From Streptomyces pristinaespiralis (GTDB lineage: Bacteria > Actinomycetota > Actinomycetes > Streptomycetales > Streptomycetaceae), in NCBI RefSeq assembly GCF_001278075.1, contig NZ_CP011340.1, forward strand, positions 6,135,501 to 6,199,500: 64,000 bases of DNA. The letters are read 5' to 3'. Made by a program: the position numbers and the translations under genes. Of this stretch, positions 1-8,220 are shown piece by piece. The notes under the pieces are model-generated. The model saw only the letters and a list, made by a program, of their open reading frames with translations, was not told the DNA's origin and did no database searches. The stretch's first letter is position 1; each line of letters opens with the position of its first letter.

Positions 1-1
1 C

Positions 2-199
2 GCGGCCATCGCGGCGGGCTGGGGCTGGACCTCCCCGGCGCTCGTCGGCGCGGTCCTCGCCGTCGTGGGTCTCGCGATCGCCGCCGTGGCCGGACTGCTC
101 GACCGGGACCGCGACGGAAAGGGGGCCTCCCGCGTGATCGCGGGAAGCCCCCTCGCACCGGAGCGGATCAGCTCGTCGCCTCGCGCCAGCGGTTCGTGA
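2..199 (+). CDS. C-terminal end of a membrane transporter, MFS-like (partial)
   Basis: An open frame enters from the left edge and ends with TGA at 197-199. It reads as one hydrophobic Ala/Val/Leu-rich helix of about 30 residues, then a charged tail containing LLDRDRDG, which is typical of the last transmembrane helix and cytoplasmic tail of an MFS permease. The frame runs through the hairpin at 121-152 and overlaps the 3' end of convergent nadE by about 30 bp. The family is inferred from one helix only, so it could be another multi-pass membrane protein. Confidence 0.5.
   Translation, partial: AAIAAGWGWTSPALVGAVLAVVGLAIAAVAGLLDRDRDGKGASRVIAGSPLAPERISSSPRASGS
121..152. terminator. Bidirectional hairpin terminator between the transporter gene and nadE
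   Basis: Arms 121-134 and 139-152 pair with one mismatch around a TGAT loop. The hairpin lies 16 bp past the nadE stop codon and inside the last codons of the gene entering from the left, so it probably serves both convergent genes. Confidence 0.7.
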
Positions 200-1925
200 T
201 CGGCAGCCGCCGGTCCTTGCCGAAGCCCTTCGCCGAGATCTTGGTGCCCGGCGGGTACTGGCGCCGCTTGTACTCCGCCGTGTCCACCATCCGCAGTGTC
301 TTCGTCACCAGCGCCTCGTCGAAGCCGGCCGCCACGATCGCGTCCTTGCCCTGGTCCCGGTCCACGTACAGCTCCAGGAGCCGGTCCAGCACGTCGTAGT
401 CGGGCAGTGAGTCGGTGTCCACCTGCCCGGGGCGCAGCTCCGCGCTCGGGGGCTTGGTGATCGACGCCTCCGGGATCGGCGGGGTCTGGCCGCGTTCCGC
501 CGCGGCGCGGTTGCGCCACTTGGCGAGCCGGAACACGGTCGTCTTGTAGACGTCCTTGATCGGCCCGTACGCCCCGACCGAGTCGCCGTAGAGCGTCGAA
601 TACCCCACCGCCAGCTCGGACTTGTTGCCCGGCGCGAGGACGATGTGGCCCTCCTGGTTGGAGATCGCCATCAGCATCGTGCCGCGCAGCCGCGACTGGA
701 GGTTCTCCTCCGCGAGCCCGGTCAGACCCAGCGAGCCCATGTAGGCGTCGAACATCGGCTCGATGGGCACGGTGCGGAAGTTCAGCCCCGTACGCCGTGC
801 CAGTTCGGCCGCGTCGCCCTTGGAGTGGTCCGAGCTGTACTTCGACGGCATGGAGACGCCGTACACGTTCTGCGCGCCGAGCGCGTCGCAGGCGATCGCG
901 GCGACCAGAGCGGAGTCGATGCCCCCGGACAGACCGATCAGCACGGACCGGAAACCGTTCTTGGCGGCGTACGCGCGCAGGCCGACCACCAGCGCCGAGT
1001 ACACCTCCTCGTCGTCGTCGAGCCGGTCGGCGTAACCGCCCGTCAGCTCGGCCTCGCACGCGGGCAGCGGCTCCTGCGACAGCACGACGCGGTCGATGCG
1101 GAGCCCGTCGTCCACGACGCCCTCGGGCGCGTCGGCGGCCGCCGCGGGCAGCTCGAGATCCAGTACGACGCTGCCCTCCGCGAACTGCGGTGCCCGCGCG
1201 ACGACCTCGCCGTCCGCCCCGACGACGATCGAGTCGCCGTCGAAGACCAGCTCGTCCTGTCCGCCGATCATCGCCAGGTACGCCGTGGTGCAGCCGGCCT
1301 CCTGGGCGCGCTTGCGCACCAGCTCGAGGCGGGTGTCGTCCTTCTCGCGCTCGTACGGCGAGGCGTTGATCGAGATCAGCAGCCCGGCCTTCGCGCTGCG
1401 CGCCGCGGGCACCCGGCCGCCGTCCTGCCAGAGGTCCTCGCAGATCGCGAGCGCCACGTCGACGCCGTGGACCCGGATCACCGGCATGGTGTCGCCCGGC
1501 ACGAAGTAGCGGAACTCGTCGAAGACGCCGTAGTTGGGGAGGTGGTGCTTGGCGAAGCTGAGCGCCACCTCGCCGCGGTGCAGCACGGCGGCGGCGTTGC
1601 GCGGGGACCCGGCGGGCTGACCGTACCGGGGCCGGCCCGTCTCCGAACGGTCCAGGTAGCCGACGATCACGGGGAGTTCGCCGAACCCCTCGGAGTCCAG
1701 GCGGGCGGCGAGCGCGCGCAGCGTGGCGCGGGACGCTTCGACGAAGGACGAACGCAGTGCGAGGTCCTCGACGGGGTAGCCGGTCAGCACCATCTCGGGG
1801 AAGGCGACCAGATGCGCCCCCTGCTCGGCGGCGTGCCGGGTCCAGTGCACGATCGCCTCGGCGTTGCCGGCGAGGTCACCGACGGTCGAGTCGATCTGAT
1901 TCAGAGCGAGGCGTAGTTGAGGCAC
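168..1925 (-). CDS. nadE: Glutamine-dependent NAD+ synthetase
   Basis: Makes NAD+ from deamido-NAD+, ATP and glutamine, the last step of NAD synthesis. The 585-residue protein has the two domains of the glutamine-dependent form. The N-terminal nitrilase-like glutaminase domain shows the Glu-Lys-Cys triad: E44 in FPEMVLTGYP, K126 in SFAKHHLPNYG and C162 in AICEDLWQ. The C-terminal ATP-pyrophosphatase domain has the P-loop SGGIDSAL at 333-340. The GTG start at 1925 gives VPQLRLALNQ, the usual N-terminus; the frame stays open far upstream but that part is Arg-rich noise. It is transcribed away from the CBS gene, about 115 bp lies between them, and it ends at a shared hairpin. Confidence 0.95.
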   Translation of the reverse strand: MPQLRLALNQIDSTVGDLAGNAEAIVHWTRHAAEQGAHLVAFPEMVLTGYPVEDLALRSSFVEASRATLRALAARLDSEGFGELPVIVGYLDRSETGRPRYGQPAGSPRNAAAVLHRGEVALSFAKHHLPNYGVFDEFRYFVPGDTMPVIRVHGVDVALAICEDLWQDGGRVPAARSAKAGLLISINASPYEREKDDTRLELVRKRAQEAGCTTAYLAMIGGQDELVFDGDSIVVGADGEVVARAPQFAEGSVVLDLELPAAAADAPEGVVDDGLRIDRVVLSQEPLPACEAELTGGYADRLDDDEEVYSALVVGLRAYAAKNGFRSVLIGLSGGIDSALVAAIACDALGAQNVYGVSMPSKYSSDHSKGDAAELARRTGLNFRTVPIEPMFDAYMGSLGLTGLAEENLQSRLRGTMLMAISNQEGHIVLAPGNKSELAVGYSTLYGDSVGAYGPIKDVYKTTVFRLAKWRNRAAAERGQTPPIPEASITKPPSAELRPGQVDTDSLPDYDVLDRLLELYVDRDQGKDAIVAAGFDEALVTKTLRMVDTAEYKRRQYPPGTKISAKGFGKDRRLPITNRWREATS

Positions 1926-2041
1926 GGGCCCAGTGTAATCGTCTTTCTGACGCGATGTCCCTCCGGGTGATGCGCGGCACATCACAGAAGGGCCCGGCGG
2001 AAGGGGGGCGGGCCGCGGTGGCCGCGCCCCCGGCGCCGCCG

Positions 2042-2497
2042 TCAGGTCATGGAGCCCGCGTTCTTCAGACGCTCCGTGCCGCTCTCCGCGTAGACGCGCT
2101 CCGCCCAGCCGGCGATCTGGTCCTCGCTCAGGTGCTGCGCCAGGTCCGCCTCGCTGATCATCCCGACCAGCCGCTTGTTCTCGATCACCGGCAGCCGCCG
2201 GATCTGGTGGCCCTGCATCTCCCGCAGCACCGCCGACACGTCCGCGCCGGCGTCGATCCAGCGCGGGGTGCCCTTCGCCATCTCGCCCGCCGTGACCTTG
2301 GACGGGTCGTGGCCCATCGCGACGCAGCCGACGACGATGTCGCGGTCGGTGAGGATGCCGCACAGCCGCTCGTCGGCGTCTGCGATCGGCAGGGCGCCGA
2401 CGTCCAGCTCCCGCATCAGCTGCGCCGCCCGGTCGACGGTCTCGTGAGCGGGGATCCACCGGGCCCCCGGGTGCATGATGTCCTTCGCAGTGGTCAT
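2042..2497 (-). CDS. Tandem CBS-domain protein
   Basis: A 151-residue protein made of two CBS motifs (about residues 8-65 and 75-130), including GALPIADADERLCGILTDRD and RRLPVIENKRLVGMISEADL. Such stand-alone CBS pairs bind adenine nucleotides (AMP, ATP, NAD or SAM) and act as sensors; the partner here is unknown. The ATG at 2497 has a strong Shine-Dalgarno (AGGAGG, 8-9 nt upstream). The same frame continues without a stop for about 147 codons upstream as an Arg/Glu/Gly-rich stretch, but the ribosome site and the usual family length favour the short form. Confidence 0.9.
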   Translation of the reverse strand: MTTAKDIMHPGARWIPAHETVDRAAQLMRELDVGALPIADADERLCGILTDRDIVVGCVAMGHDPSKVTAGEMAKGTPRWIDAGADVSAVLREMQGHQIRRLPVIENKRLVGMISEADLAQHLSEDQIAGWAERVYAESGTERLKNAGSMT

Positions 2498-2514
2498 GGG
2501 TCGTGCCTCCTGCA

Positions 2515-3185
2515 TGCCGTACCGGCCCCGAGCCACCTCATTCTCGTGGCGCCGTTCGGCGTACGCGACCGCAACCGCCGAAGGCCCCGGGCGCCGGCCC
2601 CTCCCACCCGAGCCTGCTCCCGACCGTCCGTGCCGCCCGGCGTCTCCCGGCCCTCGTGCCTCCGGCCCGGCCTGCTCGCCGCGCCGTTCCTCCCGGCGCC
2701 CGCGACTCCCCGGCCGTCCGTGTCGCCCGCCGTCTCCCGGCGCTCGTGCCTCCGGCCCGGCCTGCTCGCCGCGCCGTTCCTCCCGGCGCCCGTCCGCTTC
2801 GGCCGCCTGCTCACGGGCCCCGTGCCTCCCGGCCGCCCCCTGCTTGCCGCCCTCGTACTTCGCGGCCGCCTGCCGCGGCCCCTGCGTCTCCGCCTCATCG
2901 CGGCGCCCGCGCTTCTCGGGCCCCCGAATCCCGCGCACCGGCCGCTCGCGCGACCCCCGGCCCCTGTCCGCTCAGCCGCCGCGCCTCCGGTCCCCGGCTG
3001 CGTGCCGGGCCCGAGCCCAAGGCCCCGGCTGCGCGCCGCCCGCCCCGTTCCCGGACCTCCCGACTCTTCGTAGCCGGGTGTCTGCCCGGCCCCCGACCGG
3101 ACTGGCCGCTCGCGGCCCGTCCCGGCGCCCCGTTCCTCCCGGCCGCCCACCGCCCGCCGCTCACGCACCGCCGTCCACGAACGCG
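2515..3185. other. 670-bp GC-rich stretch with no convincing gene
   Basis: Extremely C- and G-rich sequence between the CBS gene and the DUF305 gene. Several frames stay open on both strands, but all give Arg/Pro/Gly/Ala-rich low-complexity products with no recognisable domain and no good ribosome binding site. It contains the 90-bp duplication described separately. Confidence 0.6.
2621..2792. repeat. Direct repeat with a 90-bp period
   Basis: Positions 2621-2702 recur at 2711-2792. From 2641 and 2731 onward 62 bp are identical except for one base; the first 20 bp have a few mismatches. The period is a multiple of three, so any frame through it repeats at the protein level, for example the Arg/Glu-rich minus-strand frame in line with the CBS gene. 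Confidence 0.9.
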
Positions 3186-3223
3186 CACGGCCCCGGCCCG
3201 GAGAAATCCGGGACGGGGCCGTG
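3186..3223 (-). terminator. Hairpin terminator downstream of the DUF305 gene
   Basis: Arms CACGGCCCCG and CCCGGA pair with TCCGGG and CGGGGCCGTG around a GAAA tetraloop, with one internal mismatch. The hairpin lies about 20 bp after the stop codon at 3242 on the minus strand. Confidence 0.75.
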
Positions 3224-3241
3224 GGCGACAGGCGGTGCGTG

Positions 3242-3907
3242 TCAGGTGCGGGGTTCCGCGCCGCGGCGGTGCAGCAGGTCGACCATCAGCTCGACCTCCG
3301 ACGCCTGCGCGTCCACCATGCCCTGCGCCAGATCGCGCTCCACCCCGACCGTGCACTGCTCGACGCAGCCCTTGGCCATGGCGATCCCGCCGTTGTGGTG
3401 GATGATCATCAGCTGGAGGTAGAGGATCTCCGCCTCCTTGCCGCTGAGCCGCCCCAGCCGCGCCAGGTCCGACTTGCTCGCCATGCCGGCCATCAGCGAA
3501 CCGTCCTCGGCCCGGTGCCCGCCGCCGTGAGCGCCGTGGCCGGAGCTCCCCGTGGCCATCCACTCCATCGGCTCGGCGTCCGCGTCGACCTTCGGCAGGC
3601 CCCACAGGTCCAGCCAGCCCAGCATCATGCCGCGCTGATTGGCCTGGGTGTTGGCGATGTCGTACGCGAGCCTGCGCACTTCCTCGTCCTTCGTCCGGTC
3701 ACGGACGATGAACGACATCTCCACCGCCTGCTGGTGGTGGACGGACATGTCACGGGCGAAACCGGCGTCCGCGGACGCCCCCGTCGGCGTACGGTCCGCC
3801 GTGGCGGATCCCCCGCTCCCCGCCGAGGCCACCGTGGCCGCCCCCGCGAACAGCAGCGCCAGGACCACCGCGGTGACGGCGGCCCAGTGCGTACGCGTCA
3901 TGCCCAT
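3242..3907 (-). CDS. DUF305 family exported protein
   Basis: A 221-residue protein with an N-terminal signal or anchor helix (about residues 4-30, Ala/Val/Leu-rich). The DUF305 domain has the paired His motifs DMSVHHQQAVEMS and LMIIHHNGGIAMA, plus a His/Gly-rich stretch (HGAHGGGHR). DUF305 proteins are ferritin-like four-helix bundles often linked to metal handling, so a periplasmic metal-binding role is an inference. The start ATG shares its A with the TGA of the upstream DUF3105 gene (TGATG), so the two are translationally coupled. An internal ATG at 3901 would also serve. Confidence 0.9.
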   Translation of the reverse strand: MGMTRTHWAAVTAVVLALLFAGAATVASAGSGGSATADRTPTGASADAGFARDMSVHHQQAVEMSFIVRDRTKDEEVRRLAYDIANTQANQRGMMLGWLDLWGLPKVDADAEPMEWMATGSSGHGAHGGGHRAEDGSLMAGMASKSDLARLGRLSGKEAEILYLQLMIIHHNGGIAMAKGCVEQCTVGVERDLAQGMVDAQASEVELMVDLLHRRGAEPRT

Positions 3908-4554
3908 CACTTGCCGCTCAGTCCGCCCGTGCAGGCAGCGCCCGGCTCGGGCGTCTGCGGGCCCTGCACGTACTTGGTGAAGAACTGGCTGACCCGCTTG
4001 TCGTCGGCCGAGTCGACGGTCACCTGCTTGCCCCAGGCGCTCAGCATGATCGCGCCCTGCTGGTCCTTGTACGGGCTCATCAGCGTGTACGGCGTCTTCT
4101 TGACCTTCTCGGCCAGCTTGTCCACGTCCGCCTTGGCGGCCTTGTCGGTGTACGTCACCCACACCGCGCCGTGCTCCAGCGAGTGGACGGCGTTGACGTC
4201 GGGGATCGGCTCCTTGTAGACGTCGCCGTTGCAGTTCATCCACACCTGGTTGTGGTCGCCGCCGACCGGCGGCTTCATCTCGTAGGTGACGGCCGTCTCG
4301 ACGTGGTTGCGGCCCAGCTTCTTCGCGTCCCAGGACTTCTCGTCCTTGACCGGGGCCTTGGCCTCGGCCACGCGCTGCTCCTTCTCCTCGGACTCCTTGT
4401 TGAGGACGAAGACACCGAAGCCGACGAGGCCGGCGACGACGACGGCGCTGATGCCGACGGTGAGGATGCGGTTGCGGCGCTCACGGGACTGCTCGGCCCG
4501 GCGCATCTGCTCTATCCGGGCCCGGCGGTCGTTGGTGGTGTTACGGGAAGCCAT
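3907..4554 (-). CDS. DUF3105 family membrane-anchored protein
   Basis: A 215-residue protein with a charged cytoplasmic N-terminus (RRARIEQMRRAEQSRERR), one membrane helix at about residues 30-50, and an extracytoplasmic DUF3105 domain with signature pieces PPVGGDHNQVWMNCNG, HSLEHGAVWVTY and SPYKDQQGAIMLSAWG. The function of DUF3105 is not established. The His and Cys residues (GGDHN, MNCNG, SLEHG, AACTGG) could bind metal or form a disulfide. It forms an operon with the DUF305 gene through the TGATG junction and is preceded by another exported protein gene. Confidence 0.9.
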   Translation of the reverse strand: MASRNTTNDRRARIEQMRRAEQSRERRNRILTVGISAVVVAGLVGFGVFVLNKESEEKEQRVAEAKAPVKDEKSWDAKKLGRNHVETAVTYEMKPPVGGDHNQVWMNCNGDVYKEPIPDVNAVHSLEHGAVWVTYTDKAAKADVDKLAEKVKKTPYTLMSPYKDQQGAIMLSAWGKQVTVDSADDKRVSQFFTKYVQGPQTPEPGAACTGGLSGK

Positions 4555-4625
4555 GGTGGCGGTGTCCTTCGTGAAGTCTGCGGAATGGGGGGTTCAGCGA
4601 TGCGTGCGAGGTCGTGCGGGCGGTG

Positions 4626-5051
4626 TCACGTCCGCAGCACCTGAAGGACGTGCAGGTCCGGGGCGCGCGCGAGCACTCCGGAACGGCCCTGGCCGCCGGC
4701 GTCGGCGGCGGGCCCGGGGTGGGGGAGCGGGGCGCCCGCCTCCAGCGGAGCGTCGAGCTGCGGCGGCGGCACGGTGAGCACCGCGGGGCTGAGCACCGGC
4801 AGCAGCCCGCAGCCGCCGTCGTCGTACGGGCAGCTGTACGCGGTCGCCGGGAAGACGCCCGCACCGTCCGGTGCGCCGAACCCCGCCGCCGCCGTCGCCC
4901 CCGGACCATGGGTCCGGGGGGAGGGCTTGCCGTGATGCGTACCGGCCGGGCCCAGGCAGATGAAGAGCGCGCCGAGGAGCGTCGCCACGGCACTCAGCAG
5001 AGCCGTGGGACGCGCGGTGCGCGAGAGGCGGTCGGTCCGCGAACCCCCCAT
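4626..5051 (-). CDS. Small membrane-anchored or secreted protein of unknown function
   Basis: A 141-residue protein with one hydrophobic helix (about residues 18-38, LLSAVATLLGALFICLG) followed by a Pro/Gly/Ala-rich tail with a small Cys pair (YSCPYDDGGCG). The ATG at 5051 starts MGGSRTDRLSR; the frame stays open 17 codons further upstream. It lies 71 bp before the DUF3105 gene on the same strand and may be the first gene of that operon. I do not recognise a family. The high Pro/Ala content and the overlap with open frames in other phases lower confidence. Confidence 0.6.
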   Translation of the reverse strand: MGGSRTDRLSRTARPTALLSAVATLLGALFICLGPAGTHHGKPSPRTHGPGATAAAGFGAPDGAGVFPATAYSCPYDDGGCGLLPVLSPAVLTVPPPQLDAPLEAGAPLPHPGPAADAGGQGRSGVLARAPDLHVLQVLRT

Positions 5052-5116
5052 GGGCGCAGATCGTAGTGGGCGGGCGTCCCCGGCACCGCAGACGGGCGGC
5101 AATTAACGGCCGCCGG

Positions 5117-5200
5117 CGACGACCCGGGAGCCCGCCGGCGGCGATCTGGAACCCCGCCGGCGACGACCCGGGAGCCCGCCGACGACGACCCGGGAGCCCG
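5117..5200. repeat. Three copies of an 18-bp direct repeat
   Basis: CGACGACCCGGGAGCCCG occurs exactly at 5117-5134, 5161-5178 and 5183-5200, each with a CCCGGG core, between the secreted-protein gene and the MMPL gene. No gene is seen here. Confidence 0.85.
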
Positions 5201-5215
5201 TCGGCGAACGACACC

Positions 5216-5242
5216 GGGCCCCGCCGCGATGCGACGGGGCCC
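5216..5242 (-). terminator. Hairpin terminator downstream of the MMPL gene
   Basis: GGGCCCCG (5216-5223) and CGGGGCCC (5235-5242) form a perfect 8-bp stem, 36 bp past the MMPL stop codon. There is no T-tract. Confidence 0.65.
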
Positions 5243-5277
5243 GCGCGGGCCGGGTGAGCCTGACCCGTCGTGACGCG

Positions 5278-7392
5278 TCAGACCCGTTCCTTCGCACGCC
5301 CGGCCGGTGCGGACCGGTCCGCACCGGCCTCCGCCCGTGCCCCGGCCCTGAACAGCCGGCCCGGCCACCAGAACCAGCGCCCCAGGTCGAGGGCGAGCGC
5401 GGGCACCAGCACCGTACGGACCAGGAACGTGTCCAGCAGGACGCCGATGCCGACGATGGTGCCCATCTGCGCCATCGTCACGAGGGGCAGTCCGGCGAAG
5501 ACCGCGAACGTCGCGGCGAGCACCACGCCCGCGCTGGTGATGACCCCTCCGGTGGTCGTCAGGCCCTCGAGCACACCACGTGCCAGGCCGAGCCGTTCCG
5601 ACTCCTCACGGACGCGGTGCATCAGGAAGATGTTGTAGTCGATGCCGAGGGCGACCAGGAACACGAAGCCCATCAGCGGGAGCGACCAGTCGACACCGGC
5701 GAATCCGAGGACGTGCTCGAAGAGGAGGTTCGAGGCGCCGAGCGCGGCGAAGTACGAGAGCACGACCGTCGCCAGCAGCAGCACCGGGGCGACGATCGCC
5801 CGCAGCAGCCACACCAGGACGAGCAGGACCACCAGCAGCACCACCGGGATCACGGTCCGCAGGTCACGGTCGGCGGCCCGCTGGGTGTCCAGGGTCTGCG
5901 CGGTGGTGCCGCCCACCAGGGCGTCGGCCCCCGCCACGTCGTCGACGGCGGAGCGCAGCGCGTCGACGGTGTCCTTGGCCGCGTCGCTGTCCGGGGCGTC
6001 CTCGAGTACGACGGACAGCGTGGCGAGTTCGCCGTCGGGCGTGCGGTCACCGGCGTCGACCCGGGCGACGCCCGGCACCTGGGCGGCGGCCGCCCGGACC
6101 GCCCCGGCCTGCGCCGCGTTCGTGACGATCTTCGCGGGGTCGGAGGCGCCCGACGGGTAGTGGGCCGAGACCTGCTCCTGGGCGACGACCGACTCGGGCT
6201 TGTCCTGGAACATCTCCGACTGGGTGAGCCCCATGTTGATGCCGAAGGCGCTGAGCGCCAGCACACCCGTGACGCCGGCCGACATCAGCCACGCCCGGCG
6301 CGGGCCCCGGGCGACGGCCGCACCGATACGGGACCAGACGGTGACCGCCTTCCGTACGGGCGTCCCGTGGCGCGGCACGAACGGCCAGAACACCCAGCGG
6401 CCCGCGATCACCAGCAGCGCCGGCAGCACGGAGACCATCGCCAGGAAGCCGCAGACGACACCGATCGCGCCGACCAGGCCCAGCGACCGGGAGGAGTTGA
6501 TGTCCGCCAGCGACAGGCAGGCCAGTCCGACGGCGATCGTGCCGGCGGAGGCGAGGATCGCCGGCCCCGAACGCCGCAGCGCGAGCCTCATCGCCGTGTG
6601 CCGGTCCTCGTGGCGGTGCAGCTCCTCCCGGTAGCGGGCGATGAGCAGCAGCGCGTAGTCGGTGCCGACGCCGAACACGAGGACCATGAGGATGCCGGCG
6701 CTCTGCGGGTCGACGGGCAGCCCGGCGTACTTCGCGAGCAGATAGGTGCAGACCTGGGTCAGGACGGCGGCGAAGCCCACCGCCAGCAGCGGGAACAGCC
6801 ACAGCACCGGGCTGCGGTAGGTGATCAGCAGCAGTACGGCCACCACCAGGCCGGTGGCGATCATCAGGGTGGCGTCGAGCGTGTCGAAGACCGCGACCTG
6901 GTCCATCAGCGAGCCGGCCGGACCGCCGACCGCGACGTCGAGGCCGGGCGGGGCGTTGGCGCCGGCGATGTCGCGGATCTCCGCGACCCGGTCGCCGAGC
7001 TCGTCCGACAGCGGTACGACCACCATCAGGGCCCTGCCGTCGTCGGACGGCAGCACGGGGGACAGCTGCCGGCCCTCCGCGACATGCGGCGCGAACGCAC
7101 GGCGGTCCGACTCGGCCGCGGCACGGTCACCGGCGGCGAGCGGCCGGTCGGCGCTGTACACGACGACGACCGGCATCACCTCGTCGGTGCGGAACTTCTC
7201 CAGCTCCGTGTTGACCGCCGCCGACTCGGCCCCTCGCGGCAGGAAGGCGTTCGGTCCGGTGTCCTCGACCTCACCGAGCTTTCCGGCGAGCGGGCCGAGG
7301 GCCACGGCGACGACGATCCAGCCGAACAGCACGAGCCATTTCGCGCGTCGGCCGCCGGGCGCCGAGGCCAGGCGCTTGAGCAGCGCTTTCAT
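5278..7392 (-). CDS. MMPL/RND family transporter
   Basis: A 704-residue integral membrane exporter of the actinobacterial MMPL type. It has two halves, each with one helix, a large extracytoplasmic loop and a helix bundle. The conserved Asp-Tyr motifs of proton relay are visible in both halves (GVGTDYALLLIARYR and ALGIDYNIFLMHRVRE). The ATG at 7392 has AGGAG upstream. It lies downstream of the ArsR and small-membrane-protein genes on the same strand, but a hairpin at 7503-7536 separates them, so it may be partly uncoupled. The substrate is unknown; lipid or drug export is typical for the family. Confidence 0.93.
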   Translation of the reverse strand: MKALLKRLASAPGGRRAKWLVLFGWIVVAVALGPLAGKLGEVEDTGPNAFLPRGAESAAVNTELEKFRTDEVMPVVVVYSADRPLAAGDRAAAESDRRAFAPHVAEGRQLSPVLPSDDGRALMVVVPLSDELGDRVAEIRDIAGANAPPGLDVAVGGPAGSLMDQVAVFDTLDATLMIATGLVVAVLLLITYRSPVLWLFPLLAVGFAAVLTQVCTYLLAKYAGLPVDPQSAGILMVLVFGVGTDYALLLIARYREELHRHEDRHTAMRLALRRSGPAILASAGTIAVGLACLSLADINSSRSLGLVGAIGVVCGFLAMVSVLPALLVIAGRWVFWPFVPRHGTPVRKAVTVWSRIGAAVARGPRRAWLMSAGVTGVLALSAFGINMGLTQSEMFQDKPESVVAQEQVSAHYPSGASDPAKIVTNAAQAGAVRAAAAQVPGVARVDAGDRTPDGELATLSVVLEDAPDSDAAKDTVDALRSAVDDVAGADALVGGTTAQTLDTQRAADRDLRTVIPVVLLVVLLVLVWLLRAIVAPVLLLATVVLSYFAALGASNLLFEHVLGFAGVDWSLPLMGFVFLVALGIDYNIFLMHRVREESERLGLARGVLEGLTTTGGVITSAGVVLAATFAVFAGLPLVTMAQMGTIVGIGVLLDTFLVRTVLVPALALDLGRWFWWPGRLFRAGARAEAGADRSAPAGRAKERV

Positions 7393-7502
7393 GAGTAGTC
7401 TCCTGAGTGTGGAGTGCGGGGCGCACGGAGCCCCCGCCGCGGCGTGACGGGTTCGCAGACCTGCCGTGGCGTGGGGACGTGCCCGGATGTGTGTGCTTCA
7501 CG

Positions 7503-7536
7503 GGTACGGCCGGGAGTTGCAGCTCCTGGCCGTACC
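7503..7536 (-). terminator. Hairpin between the small membrane protein gene and the MMPL gene
   Basis: GGTACGGCC (7503-7511) pairs with GGCCGTACC (7528-7536), with a further GGAG/CTCC stem inside. It stands 20 bp after the stop of the 84-residue gene and about 110 bp before the MMPL start. It could be a terminator that limits read-through into the transporter gene. Confidence 0.65.
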
Positions 7537-7556
7537 GCTTTCATGAGCCGGCGGCC

Positions 7557-7811
7557 CTACTCGATCTCGCGCATCATCTTCTCCATCGAGGAGAGCGAGA
7601 CGCGGGTCTGTGTCAGCTCGTCGAGCGTGCGCCGGTGCAGTTCTGTGCTGTCCTCCAGCAACTGCGCGTACTTCTCCGCGAGTTTGCGGTACTCGGTGTC
7701 CCGCGTCGCCAGCGCGCGGGCCCGCCAGGTCGCTGCGACCTGCCAGACGATGACGATGCACAGCAGGAACACCCCGGCGGCACCGACCGCTCCCACGATG
7801 TCGCCGTTCAT
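7557..7811 (-). CDS. Small membrane protein with a coiled-coil tail
   Basis: An 84-residue protein: one membrane helix at about residues 8-28 (GAAGVFLLCIVIVWQVAAT), then a charged heptad-rich tail (about 35-80, including YRKLAEKYAQLLEDSTELHR) likely to form a coiled coil. Its ATG (7809-7811) overlaps the TGA of arsR (7808-7810) as ATGA, so translation is coupled to the repressor. I do not recognise a family. Its position suggests a partner of the ArsR or MMPL unit. Confidence 0.85.
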   Translation of the reverse strand: MNGDIVGAVGAAGVFLLCIVIVWQVAATWRARALATRDTEYRKLAEKYAQLLEDSTELHRRTLDELTQTRVSLSSMEKMMREIE

Positions 7812-8200
7812 TTCGCCGTCTCCTTCATCGTGTCCTTCTCCGTGTCCTTGCCCTTGTCGTCCTTGCCCTCGTCGGTGAGCGTGCGCGCCGCCCGCGCGAC
7901 GACCTCGGGGGTCAGCGCCCAGCAGAACGGCGTCAGCTCGAAGAACTTCATCGCCTTGCCTCCCTCGGAGAGCTCGAGCTCGCCCCGGACCAGTCCCGCC
8001 GCCTCCAGCCGCTGCAGATGCATGTGCAGCAGGGGGCGGCCGATGGCCAGCTCACGGGCGAGCCGGCTCACGTAGTCGCGGCCGTCGTACAGGGCGGCGA
8101 CGATGCGCATCCGGTGCGGATTGCCCAGGGCGGTGAGGACCTTCAGCAGCGCGTCGCCCGTGAGCTCCGGTCCCTGTTCCGGGGCCGGGTTCTCGCTCAT
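7808..8200 (-). CDS. ArsR-type winged-helix repressor
   Basis: A 130-residue protein. Residues about 12-100 form a winged helix: LLKVLTALGNPHRMRIVAALY, then recognition-helix sequence VSRLARELAIGRPLLHMHLQRLEAAGLV. The C-terminus is a run of Lys, Asp and Glu (DDKGKDTEKDTMKETAK). No CxC metal site is seen, so it is probably not a classical metal sensor. The ATG at 8200 is the first gene of the unit with the small membrane protein and MMPL genes. Two identical inverted repeats directly upstream (8221-8240 and 8253-8272) are its likely own operators, implying autoregulation. Confidence 0.9.
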   Translation of the reverse strand: MSENPAPEQGPELTGDALLKVLTALGNPHRMRIVAALYDGRDYVSRLARELAIGRPLLHMHLQRLEAAGLVRGELELSEGGKAMKFFELTPFCWALTPEVVARAARTLTDEGKDDKGKDTEKDTMKETAK

Positions 8201-8220
8201 CGCGCCCCCTTCGCTCGTAT

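Noticed and set aside
1926..2459. N-terminal extension of nadE up to 2459.
   Set aside because: The extra 178 residues are Arg-rich noise antisense-like to the CBS gene; the GTG at 1925 gives the usual NadE N-terminus.
5254..7398. Long plus-strand open frame opposite the MMPL gene.
   Set aside because: It is the GC-skewed shadow of the MMPL coding strand: product is Gln/His/Arg/Asp-rich with no domain, whereas the minus strand has clear transporter motifs.
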